NCBI RefSeq assembly: GCF_042453785.1
Contig: NC_091670.1
Coordinates: 41,365,501-41,429,500 of the forward strand
Direction of reading: 5' to 3'
Source of the DNA: Malus domestica
Lineage: Eukaryota; Streptophyta; Magnoliopsida; Rosales; Rosaceae
DNA: 64,000 nt
Below are positions 46,452 through 57,273 of this stretch, in pieces. Position numbers and translations under genes: made by a program. Positions within the stretch are counted from its first letter, which is position 1, and each line of letters opens with the position of its first letter. The notes under the pieces were generated by a model, which saw only the letters and a list, made by a program, of their open reading frames with translations, was not told the origin of the DNA and searched no databases.

Positions 46452-46596
46452 GCACGAAGCTAGGAGAGAGTTTTCGTCTGCACCAATAAGTAAAAGATTC
46501 GATATTTTCACCCTGGAGACTCTGGATGGCATCTGTGTAGCCATTATAGGGTTCATAAAGGAGCAGAACACTATGGAAAACGGGATTCCTTCTGAG
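46452..46596 (+). pseudogene. Isolated exon resembling a SANTA domain (KNL2-like)
   Basis: The 145-bp exon, between TTTCAG and GAG then GTAGTA, encodes HEARREFSSAPISKRFDIFT, then LETLDGICVAIIGFIKEQ and MENGIPSE. The pattern (SAPI.KR.D..TLET.DGI...I.GFI...NG...EV) fits the start of the SANTA domain known from the kinetochore protein KNL2 and relatives. The following exon, which should encode the HF..GFP..W part, was not found downstream, so this is probably a gene fragment. The family call rests on memory of the motif. Confidence 0.5.
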
Positions 46597-47054
46597 GTAG
46601 TACTCCATGTTTGCTAATATTGCTCTTCCTTACTGATTTCGGTTGACATTGTCAATGTAATTTACTTTTGAATGTTTTTAGGTACAAATTTAGTTTCGCC
46701 TGGATATGAATACATGCATTTGGGGGTTTTGGGGAATCACAAATCTTGGAGGTATTGAGTTTTGGGAACCGTCTTTTAATTCAGATTCATATTGGTGTGA
46801 TGGAAGATTTGAAATTTAATTTATGCGGTCATTTGTTTCTTCTCAGCTATCAATTTGTTGCTTGGAGTTTACGTTTTGTTTTGCACACGATGCCAAAAAG
46901 AACTAGGAGTAACAAAAACAATTAGATCGTATAAGATTATTCTTGTGGCATTCCCGGCAGCGCAACGCGGACGTTTTTGCTAGTATCACCTAAATATGCA
47001 GTTTATGATAATTTTGTTGACGTTCGCACTTGAAAGAAGAAAAATCTCATAAAA
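46597..47054. other. Region without a recognised gene
   Basis: No coding similarity or defined repeat seen. Confidence 0.5.
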
Positions 47055-47203
47055 AAAGAGAAAATTAATGAAAAATGTTGGAAAATTTTGAATTTTAATG
47101 ATAATGACAAAATAAAGAGCAAAATGAAAAGTACCATGATTGATTTTTTAGTGTAAAAATATAATTTTTCGTTAAAGTGAATAGTACTAGAAGTTTTTCG
47201 TTA
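47055..47203 (-). mobile_element. MITE family with CTGTTCACTTTAACG motif, copy 2 (inverted)
   Basis: Reverse complement of the order seen at 43965-44120: TTAATGAAAAATG, AGTACCATGATTGATTTTTTAG and CGTTAAAGTGAATAGTAC. A different MITE begins immediately to its right. Confidence 0.75.
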
Positions 47204-47442
47204 GGTACCGTTTGGTACGCAGACGGGACGGAACAGATGATGTAAATATTGAAATACATAAGGAGAAATTTTGTCATAAAATGTTATAAATTTATGTTCT
47301 ACGGATGTGGAACGGGTCGTTCCAAGGGAAGAGGTGGAATGAAAAATCAGCCAAATTTTGTCCCATGGGACAACCCGTTCCACAGTTTTTAGGCGCACCA
47401 AACGTGAGACAGAACGGCTCGTCCCACGTACCAAACGGTAAG
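47204..47442. mobile_element. MITE with ACCGTTTGGTACG terminal repeats
   Basis: Left end GGTACCGTTTGGTACGCAGA; right end (reverse complement) TTACCGTTTGGTACGTGGGA. TTA lies on the outside of both ends in the respective orientations, consistent with a Harbinger-like three-base target. The interior contains two GGAACGGGTCGTTCC / GACAACCCGTTCC segments. Confidence 0.75.
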
Positions 47443-47529
47443 TTACTTAAAAAAAAAAAAAAAAAAAGATGTGACAACTTTTCGTTGAGGTTCTTTAAAA
47501 AAAAAAGATGCCTTGAGGTTCCGGGGGAT

Positions 47530-48010
47530 TGAAAATTGACTGTTTAATCTTTGTCGTCTTCTTCTTCATGTAAGTCATGGTTGAGACGTCATCATGAATG
47601 GACAGGAGCGTAGAGTCGTGTGGAAATGAAGCCCCTTTTCTTTTCTGGGTGCATATTTCAGCCAAACTTTGTTCGTGCTTGTTTTTTTCCATCAGACTTT
47701 CAATAATTACATCTTCATATTAATATTTAGTCTTCACGCCTCTTGGAAAAGGTTTGTCTTTGGTGGATCTGGTTTGAACCTTCTTCTCCCAGTTTGTGGT
47801 CACAAATTCAAGGATGAAAAGAATTGGTTTCCATGGAAATATATACAAATTCAACGTCTGAATATTTTAATATTAATATTGATATCACTGATCATTTCAT
47901 ACGACTATTTGGTTCATAACCAACAAATGATGGTCTAGCCATAATTTTTCCCCGTACTGCCGAGGTTTTTTTTTTATAAAATGGTCTAGCCAGAACTTAT
48001 TACATACTTA
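47530..48010. repeat. Segmental duplication paralogous to 61945-62440
   Basis: Shared blocks: CAGCCAAACTTTGTTC, TTCTTCTCCCAGTTTGTGG, TCACAAATTCAAGGATGAAA and AACAAATGATG. No coding. Confidence 0.85.
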
Positions 48011-48125
48011 AGATAAAGATTATGATCACTTACTTTCTTAATTATTTGTTATCAAAGCTTAAAATATTGCTCTCCCCTTTGTTACAAAATCAGGTGTTCA
48101 GAAATACACATCGTGTACCTTCTTA

Positions 48126-50397
48126 TGACACGTCCCGACCCCGATATTCCCTGATTATCAGAATAGGCACGTGTTGCCCGACACTCGAGGGTGACGAAAG
48201 CCATTTATTGAGTGCAAATGCTGAAAACAAGGGATAGATAAAACTTATAAATGTAAAATAATAAGGAATATGCATTTAAGGAACGTGTTCAGAGCACACA
48301 TCTAATCTAGAACACTAAAAGAATTAATATAAAAATTGAATGAACACAGAAGTGGGTCTTACACCGAGAGGACTCGAAGATACCGATGCAGAAGTGCCTG
48401 GATGTCAGGATTGTATGCCTCGATTCTAAGTCATGAAGGGAGCGCAAAACAAACATGAGTGGACCAATTTGATATATAAATAGTAAAACAGTTATCAACG
48501 TACTAACCCCCAGGTTTTATGAAAACACATATATAATGATAAACATAGGTTTTCCGAAACCTAGCATGCCGTGCAAAATCTCAAATCATAACTTGTATAT
48601 ATAATAATCACTAGTGAATTGTCCGATAACCCCTAGGCCCCATGTCGGCTCCCCGTCTCTGAGCAGACAGTCAGAGGAAAATACACTTCAGGCCCCATGC
48701 CGGCTCCCCGTTCCTATGCTAAATAGCCAAAAGAAACACACTCCAGGCCCTATGCCAACATCAAACCATCGCCCGGGACGGACCGGAATCTATCCCTATG
48801 TCCCGTAGCGGAAAGGACCACTAGGTAAATACAAAACCATTGAACATATATATATTGAAAAGCAACTTCATAGTATAAAGTCATCCATCATCTATACTAT
48901 AAAGAGGTGTTCGAAACATGTTCTAAATATTATATCGTCATCTACCGGATATTCTATAAGAACATGGGTTATAGGAAAAATAGTAATAATTCAAACTAGC
49001 CTTAGTAAGCATGTTATCTTAAAGTGTTTCATAAAACGTAATCATTAAATCATGTTTTTCATGTATACATTTCTACTATTAAAACATGCATTTTTAGAAG
49101 GGGTCCACTCACCGTACACCGATGGTGCAAAGCTGTACCAAAAAGGTATAGTGGAATCACTGTTAATAATTGCACCTATTCACATAAAGGAGTACCTTTA
49201 GTCAAACTATATTCAAACGATTGAATTTGAGAAAACGGACTTCCAAAACGGATCCAGGACGTCGAAATTAGCCTATGAAAGGTCCTGAACGAAACCCCGA
49301 AAAGTTAACTCAGACAGTTGATCGAGTCAACGTTGACCATTGACCGAGTCAACAGTCAAGGTCAACTGGTCAAAGGTCAAAGTCAAATTTGGGCTTGGAT
49401 TGGGTTGGGCTGAAAGGGCCTTAAGGGTTTTAGGTTTTAAACTAAGGGTTAATGGGTTTGGGAACTCAGATTGGCCCAAGGCCTAATCTGCTTAGTTCTA
49501 CACACACACACACACACGGGCCTAATGCCCTAATCCTAATGGCCCGAAGACCTTTTAGGTCCTAAATTAATTAATTAAAAACAAAAGAAAAACAAATGGG
49601 TTAGGGGGAATCGGGCTAGGCTCACCACACGGGCCTAAGGCCCACTTGACTCAGAAACGGCCTGGAGGGCCTGGTTTCGTCGGAGAACACCGAAGCTTCA
49701 ACAGCTCCGGCCGACAACCACACGCAACCCTAGACCTCGATCTAGGTATCAAAACGAAGAGCAAGATGAGGGGAGTAACTATATACCTTCCTTTCATCGT
49801 GGAACGGTCGGAGATGGCCGGAATCTCCCCCGACACCCTCAAGATCGCCAAAGATGGGTGTGTCTACACCCGAGGTGATTTCGTTCTAAAAACCTCCAAA
49901 AACACACATAAAACTCAATTAAAACCCAACCCACAAGATTCTAGGATGAAATAGGGAATATTTGAGGCTTACCTAACCGGGAAATAGGAAATCTCGCCAG
50001 AATTCCTTTTCCGGTTTTCTGGGTTTGCAGCACGGGAAAGAGGAAAAAAGAAGGATGAGATTGATGGTGATGATGGTATTCCTCGCACAGGGGAGATGGT
50101 GTGCGTGTGTGTGCTTGCGGTGGAAAGAAGAGAGATATGAGAGAGAGCCGAGAGGGAGAGAGACAGGACAGACAGAAACGAAGAAGAAGAATGAAGGGGG
50201 GTTCACGGGGGGGGGGGGGGGGACAGAGAGAGAATTGAGGTGAGTGAAGGGGGTGATGCCACATGGCAGCTTGAGGGAGAAAGAATCCAATGTTTTCAGA
50301 TTCTGATTTGTAGACAAAAAGGACCAAATTGCTAGATTTAAAGCATTTAGGGGTAATTACAAACATATATTTTTATAACTAATGGGCAGGTGTTACA
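48126..50397 (-). repeat. Left (3') LTR of the LARD-like element
   Basis: It begins TGACACGTCCCGACCCC and ends GGCAGGTGTTACA on the + strand. It includes a cluster of TTGAC/GTCAA motifs (49308-49386), a CA microsatellite (49501-49518) and a poly-G run (50207-50222). A proline-rich frame across 49941-50366 is a composition effect. Confidence 0.92.
49308..49386 (-). promoter_or_regulatory. Cluster of W-box-like TTGAC motifs in LTR
   Basis: About ten GTCAA/TTGAC cores in under 80 bp, several as TTGACC or GGTCAA. TTGAC is the core bound by WRKY factors. The right LTR has an even longer cluster (54946-55077). The position, about 1 kb into the LTR in the direction of transcription, is compatible with the promoter part (U3), but activity is inference. 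Confidence 0.5.
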
Positions 50398-53300
50398 ATC
50401 TACCCCCCTTATAAAAATTTCGTCCCCGAAATTTAAAATCACTTGCTACACTGAAATACTCGAAAATAGTAAGAAGAATATATGTAATAAGAGAAATCAA
50501 GTCAGAGTGAATGCATCAAAGAGAATATGCCACACCGTCGCGAGCGGGTTGCAAAATCCTCTATCATTCCTCCAAGCTCTTACTTTCTTTCCCATCAGTG
50601 CAAAAGTAGAAAACATATTTTAATAAGATATAAAGTTGAAAACATATATTGACGTAAGGTCAAAAATAAATACGCAAAATACTATAGCGTCAAAAATAGA
50701 TATATATACTAACATATAGGTTGAAAACTCGTGCTGAACTTAAAACTGAAAATGAAAAACACTTTCCTCAGAACATTTGAAATGACAAAAACAATAACTA
50801 AAGTAAAGGAAGTTAAAATACTTATACTGAAAACTAAGATTGAAAAATGAGAAAAGGTCTCGCCCAAGAATTCGTAACCTCACGTATTCCAAGAATAGAT
50901 GTGTCTTTAGATCGAGTCCTAAGAATAACAAATCCATAACTGTATCAGCTGTCGTAGATAGATCTTTCTGCTCACTTGCTCAATGAACCCAACGAATAAG
51001 TTTTCAATACCACAGTCGGCCACCCGCAATATCGATCACACATTTGTTGTCTCGGTAAACAAGCAGTAATTTCTTGAGGGTGCACAATTTCACATGTCGT
51101 AAATTCAATCATCCGAATACCAGTTCACAATACTCCTCTGCTAACCAGTGTTACATGTAGAAACTCTAGTACCATGTCGCAATAGTGCCATACCCAAATT
51201 AAACAAAACCAAAAACTGTTGTCGTAAAACTTTATCCAGCACCAAGCATCATATCCTCCTCAGTTCTTCCAAATGTGGCCAACTACTCCAATGTTTCACC
51301 AGTAAACAACCCTTTCGAAAACCGTACCTTGGGATTCAAGAGAAGTGGCTACCATGTTAGTAGTAGACCCAAAAGCTCGAGCCAAGTAAGCATAAAACAA
51401 GAAGTCATCTTTCCCAACAAGTGGTATCTCTAGGGAGCTGTTGTAGTGCTCAGTCCACCTTTCCATTTTTGCTTAGTTGCAGATTTCTAGTCAAACAAGG
51501 CCAAAGTTGGTGGAAAGAAGAACTCGCAATTGATCATCCTAACAACCAAAGAGAGCACACACCTTTCGAGAAAAGTGTAAAGATTATCAAATTCTCGCCT
51601 CGACCGTGCTGTAGTGCCATATCAGAATGCACCAAACAGATCTACTAGAAGTGTTTCGACAACCACGTACTCACAAAATAAGGTTCGGAAGTAAAGCAGT
51701 GGAAAGATGCGTTGAGACGAACACATATCGTTAGAAAATAACCGATGTGATGCCTATGAATTCTAGTAAGATGGTGATACAATATGCTGACCTTCAATAC
51801 TAAAACCTTCAACCAACTCTTACTAAAAGATCGCTCGAACCTCACGCCTACGTGCTCTCAAACTAATAGATCCTGGTGAGAGGTAGTGGAAAGCTGCGTT
51901 GAGGCGAACACATCACATCATCGAAAAGGTCTACCAAAGTAAGATATGATGGCAATGAATTGTAGCAAGATAATGAATGGTGACCATTCAATTCAGCGTG
52001 AAGATAGTGATGCAATCTGTTGATCATATGCACTACAATTTTCACTAGTCCCTTACCAAAAGACGGCTCAAACTTCACACCCACGTGGAACTCTTTTTGG
52101 TAAGTTTGGTAAGTTTGTGAAAAGATTATGCTCCTAACATTCCTGTCCAACTCGATAAGAATTAGTCGCACACTTCCACCGAATCGATCGATTGTGAATT
52201 TCTCACTGATTGAGTGAGAAACCATGTCGAGAAGGCCGAAAGAACCCTCAAGAATTTAAGGATCAAAACAAGTCCATTAAGTCTAGAGTACAAGATATTG
52301 CGATTTGAACGAGAAACCACGCTGAGAACAAACGTTTTTTTTTTTTTTTTTACACCCTTCGTGTAATGTCCCGGCATGATCCAGTTCATATTGAGAAACA
52401 AACAAGCAAAGGAAATGAAGATGCAGAAATAGAAGTCATTGTTTATGATTATTTGGCTAATCATCATAATAAGGTTGATGTGTTTCTTAGCCAAAAAGGG
52501 AAACAGGTCTAAGATCAAGAATAGTTAAGAACTGTTAATAAGATTTGACAAGGCCAAAAACATTTCGCAATTCACGATACTTTGTGAGAGCTGCTTCAAA
52601 GTTCAAAAATTAAACATATAACCTCTTAATCAATAGAATGACGAAGAAGAAAGATACAAAACAGCCTGAGTACGCATGCAGTGACACGATTGGCTACCTT
52701 AAAATGATGCCTCTGAGCAAACCAAGGCTCAATGAGTCCAGAGAAGTTCAGAGTAAAGTTCGATCTTCGTACAATGAGGAATATGGTAAAGTCTTAAGCC
52801 ATTACACTGAAAATTACAAGGTTGAATAGTTAATGGACAAGAACATTAGTCAATTGAGCTACAAACTTGAGGCTAAGTTCACCTCTACCGAAAAGTTCAT
52901 GGACAAGGCGCTAGGGTTTTACCACCGAGTACCAGACCCAGGTGAAGTTCAAGGAGTCTAATTATCCAAACAAGACTGGATCTTCATCATCCAAGTCCAA
53001 CTACAACAACAAGAATCACAACTCCATTTTGGGGAATTAATAAGAATATCGTCTGCTACCGTGGAGTTTCCCAAGAAAAGCAATTAATGTAAACGAAGTC
53101 AACACTCGAAGAATTTGGTGTAAAGCTGACGGTCAAAGGTTAAGGAACTTGACTTCGTCATTGGAGTAATCAAGAAGGTTATCGATAGAACAATCGCCAA
53201 GAATTGTTATAAAGATTCACACGAATTTCTTCAATGGTAATGAGTCTGAGAACATTGATTTGCTCCCACTAACTACCACTTACTAGTCGTCATTACAACT

Positions 53301-53770
53301 AGCACTTACTCGCTTTCTCTAACACGCACTTCGAATGTTTCGAACAATTTCCAAGAGATATGACTCTGCTCGCCATTTCCTAGGAAACGCATGTTGTAGA
53401 GTGGCATCGCCATTTCGGATCTACAGCTGATCTTGACCAGACTTCCTTAAATTGAGATTTCTAAAACACGTCGCTTCCAAGTAACACCGACTATACCCGT
53501 CATTCCCAGGGAATGCACGTCGTAGAGTATCGATCCAATGATGAAAGTCGTCCAACAATTCAAACACGTCACTGATGAGGCATAATCCCGATAGGAATTC
53601 TTGTAATTCAACCAGAATGTGACAATTCAAACAGAGAAGATTTGCACAACTACGCCAAATGGCACTAAATCTGGAAGTCATGACATCCAAATGATGTCAA
53701 AACCAACACATTACTAGAGTAAGAGAAGATCCTAAGTATGCTCTGAACAAACCACGCTCTGATAACAATC
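50398..53770 (-). other. Interior of the LARD-like element
   Basis: No retroviral-type domains recognised. Two diverged direct copies of about 200 bp are present (51672-51860 and 51880-52095, sharing GTGGAAAG.TGCGTTGAG and CGAACACAT). A smaller pair around 53380 and 53505 shares GGAA.GCA.GT.GTAGAGT. Conserved but non-coding interiors are typical of LARDs. Confidence 0.75.
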
Positions 53771-56158
53771 TGACACACCCCGACCCCGATATTCCCCGAA
53801 TACTAGAATAGGCACGTGCTGGCCGACACCCCAGGGTGACGAAAGCCATTTATTGAGTGCAAATGTTGAAAACAAGGGATAGATAAAACTTATAAATGTA
53901 AAATAATAAGGAATATGCATTTAAGGAACGTGTTCAGAGCACACATCTAATCTAGAACACTAAAAGAATTAATATAAAAATTGAATGAACACAGAAGTGG
54001 GTCCTACACCGAGAGGACTTGAAGATACCAATGCGGAAGTGCCTGGATGCCAGGACTGTATGCCTCGATTCTAAGTCTTGAAGGGGGCGCAAAACAAACA
54101 TGAGTGGACCAATTTGATATATAAATAGTAAAACAGTTATCAACGTACTAACCCTCAGGTTTTATGAAAACACACATATAATAATAAACATAAGTTTTCC
54201 GAAACCTAGCATGCCGTGCAATGTCTCAAATCATAACTTGTATATATAATAATCACTAGTGAATTGTCCGATAACCCCCAGGCCCCATACCGGCTCCCCG
54301 TCTCTGAGCAGACAGTCAGAGGAAAATACACTTCATGCCCCATGCCGGCTCCCCGTCCCTATGCTAAATAGCAAGAGGAAACACACTCCAGGCACTATGC
54401 CAACACCTAACCGTTGCCCGAGAATGACCGAAATCTATCCCTACGTCCATTAGCGGAAAGGACCACTAGGTAAATACAAAATCATTGAACATATATATAT
54501 TGAAAAGCAACTTCATAGTATAAAGTCTTCCATCATCTATACTATATAGAGGTGTTCGAAACATGTTCTAAATATTATATCGTCATCCATCGGATATTCT
54601 ATAAGAACATGGGTTATAGGAAAAATAGTAATAATTCAAACTAGCCTTAGTAAGCATGTTATCTCAAAGCGTTTCATAAAACGTAATCATTAAATCATGT
54701 CTTTCATGTATGCATTTCTATTATTAAAACATGCATTTTTAGAAGGGGTCCACTCACCGTACACCGATGGTGCAAAGCTGTACCAAAAAGGTATAGCGGA
54801 ATCACCGCTAATAATTGCACATATTCACATAAAGGAGTACCTTTAGTCAAACTATATTTAAACGATTGAATTTGAGAAAACGGACTTCAAAAACGGGTCC
54901 AGGACGTCGAAATTAGCTTATGAAAGGTCCTGGACAAAACCCTGAAAAGTCAATTAAAAAATCAACGTTGATTGTTGACCGGTCAACTTCAAAGTCAACT
55001 CTGACAGTTGACCGAGTCAACGTTGACCGTTGACCAAGTCAACAGTCAAGGTCAACTGGTCAAATGTCAAAGTCAAATTTGGGCTTAGATTGGGTTGGGC
55101 TAAAAAGGCCTTAGGGGTTTTGGGTTTTAAACTAAGGGTTAATGGGTTTGGAAACTCATATTGGCCCAAGGCCTAATCTGCTTGGTTCTATACACACACA
55201 CACACGGGCCTAATGCCCTAAATAGAAAATGGCCCAAGGCCTTATTTCTATAACAGAAACTAAAAAGGTTTTTAGGTTGGGCTAGAGGGCTACGGGCCCT
55301 AATCCTAATGGCCCGAAGGCCTTTTAGGTCCTAAACTAATTAATTAAAAACAAAAGAAAAACAAATGGGTTAGGGGGATTGGGCTAGGCTCACCAAACGG
55401 GCCTAAGGCCTGCTTGACTCAGAAACGGCTTGGAGGGCCTGGTTTCGCCAGAGAACACCGGAGCTTCAACAGCTCCGGCCGACCACCACACGCAACCCTA
55501 GACCTCCATCTAGGTATCAAAACGAAGAGCAAGACGAGGGGAGTAACTATATACCTTCCTTTCGTCGTGGAACGACCGAAGATGGCCGGAATCTCCCCCG
55601 ACACCCTCGGGATCGCCGGAGATGGGTGTGCCTACACCCGAGGTGATTTTGTTCTAAAAACCTCCAAAAACACACTTAAAACTCAATTAAAACCCAACCC
55701 ACAAGATTCTAGGACGAAATAGGGAAGATTTGAGGCTTACCTAACCGGGAAATAGGAAATCTTGCCGGAATTCCTTTTCCGGTTTTCTGGGTTTGCAGCA
55801 CAGGAAAGAGGAAAAGAGAAGGATGAGATTGATGGTGCTGATGGTCTTCCTCGCACAGGGGAGATGGTGTGCGTGTGTGTGCCTGCGGTGGAGAGAAGAG
55901 AGATATGAGAGAGAGCCGAGAGGGAGAGAGACGGGACAGACAGAAACGAAGAAGAAGGAAGGGGGGTTCACGCGGGGGGGGGGGGGGAAACAGAGAGAGA
56001 AGTGAGGTGAGTGATGCTGCCAAGTGGCAGCTTGAGGGAGAAAGAATCCAATGTTTTCGGATTCTGATTTGTAGACAAAAAGGACCAAATTGCTAGATTT
56101 AAAGCATTTAGAGGTAATTACAAACATAAATTTTTATAACTAGGGGGCGGGTGTTACA
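53771..56158 (-). repeat. Right (5') LTR of the LARD-like element
   Basis: It pairs with 48126-50397. It is about 116 bp longer, with an extra block of TTGACC repeats near 54955-55010 and an extra piece near 55225-55300. Confidence 0.92.
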
Positions 56159-56521
56159 TCTTAGGAATTAAGTCTTGTAATATATATAGCTTCATGGGGT
56201 AACATTCTTGACAATTTTGTAGTGATCTTTCTTTCGTGTCTATGAAATAAGATAAAGAGTGTTGCAACCAGTTTCTATTCTTTTCGTGCGTTGATATGTT
56301 AACTTTTTATAGTGCAAGTTGGCCTAAAATGAATCATAATTCCAGTTCTATTCATCGAGTAACTTGGTTTCAGTTCAAAAGCAGAGATCAATAGTCGATA
56401 GACAGATAACACCCCCATGGAAATAAACAGGCATAACTGTATAACCTGAGAAGCAGTTTTACTAAAAACAAGCACCAACATGAAGCAAGATACAAAATGA
56501 TAATTGTATAAAAAGTATGCT

Positions 56522-57036
56522 ACCATTGTTGGTTTTGTGGCTCAATTAATTTGGGCCTATGTCATTTGTAAGCCCAGCAGCCAATTTAAGGGGCCTTGCT
56601 TTTTTGGTCCATGTGAAAAGCCACGGGTGTGGATAGGGTTTTTTACAAGGCAGCAGCAGCTGCCATTAGCAGATTAGGAGGAGAGAGCAGCCGAAAAAAA
56701 TAAAAGGAGGGCTGCTGTTTTTCTGTTATTCATTTGTGCAATCATTCATTCAAAGAGATTGTGCTACATTTTGTGGCTTTTGGGAGAGAAGGATTTAGTA
56801 TATATTTTCTTCTTCTTCATTTGTTATTGGGTGTATGTGAGTTTTGGAGTTTGAGAGTTGAATTCTATTTGTAATTTTCATTTTGATATTAGTGGAACTT
56901 CCTTGCCGTTTCTGAATTAGACGTAGGCTTACACCGAACCAGTATAAATCTTTGTGTCATTTGGATTATTTGTTTTGTCATATTTTGCTGTATTAGCTTA
57001 TTGGTTTCATATTTGACGCTTCCGCACAACAACCAT
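56522..57036 (+). mobile_element. Solo LTR (copia-like)
   Basis: The LTR is 56527-57031 (505 bp), TGTTGGTTTTGTGG...CCGCACAACA, with the target duplication ACCAT on both sides (56522-56526 and 57032-57036). The right flank goes straight into the 3' end of a CRK-like fragment. Orientation is inferred from the GTAGGCTTACACC block, typical of the downstream part of copia LTRs. Confidence 0.85.
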
Positions 57037-57049
57037 ATGGTTCAAAACT

Positions 57050-57206
57050 AGCGAGGATATGGTTCAGTAATATTTGAAGGCTCATTTTTGGACACAAGGA
57101 TGGGGAGGTTTTTGGATTCATCGGAGTCTGTCATCGTGGATATGTCCGGTTCACCATTGTTTTGCATATGAAATGCAGGTTTGGAGGATACTGAAAGTGT
57201 GACAGG
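57050..57206 (-). pseudogene. CRK exon 7 fragment, like the 40471-43295 gene
   Basis: The minus strand encodes the last part of a kinase C-tail, ending NEPSNITEPYPR, closely like the 40471-43295 gene (NEPSNITEPYPR). It starts in VTLSV and has no upstream exon of this type; instead, a CRK of the other type begins 68 bp away. Confidence 0.82.
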
Positions 57207-57273
57207 TGGTAAAATGTAATTTACCTTTCAAAAAAAAAAAAAAAAAAAAAACAGTTCCATCTTAAACAACTAT

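Larger units (their letters stand above)
48121..56163 (-). mobile_element. Large non-coding LTR retrotransposon (LARD-like)
   Basis: The element is 48126-56158 (8.0 kb) with the target duplication TCTTA on both sides (48121-48125 and 56159-56163). LTRs are 2272 bp (48126-50397) and 2388 bp (53771-56158). A primer-binding site (minus-strand TTATCAGAGCGTGGT, initiator-Met type with one change) lies beside the right LTR, and a polypurine tract AAGGGGGGTAGAT beside the left LTR, so it is transcribed on the minus strand. The 3.4 kb interior has no gag or pol, only short open stretches and internal direct repeats, which fits a LARD. Confidence 0.93.

Noticed and set aside
49941..50366. Proline-rich protein frame, repeated at 55709-56127
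   Set aside because: It is within both LTRs of the LARD-like element and follows from pyrimidine-rich sequence; no family similarity.
51645..52518. Several 60-120 codon frames in the LARD interior as gag remnants
   Set aside because: No nucleocapsid, zinc knuckle or other retroelement motif could be recognised.
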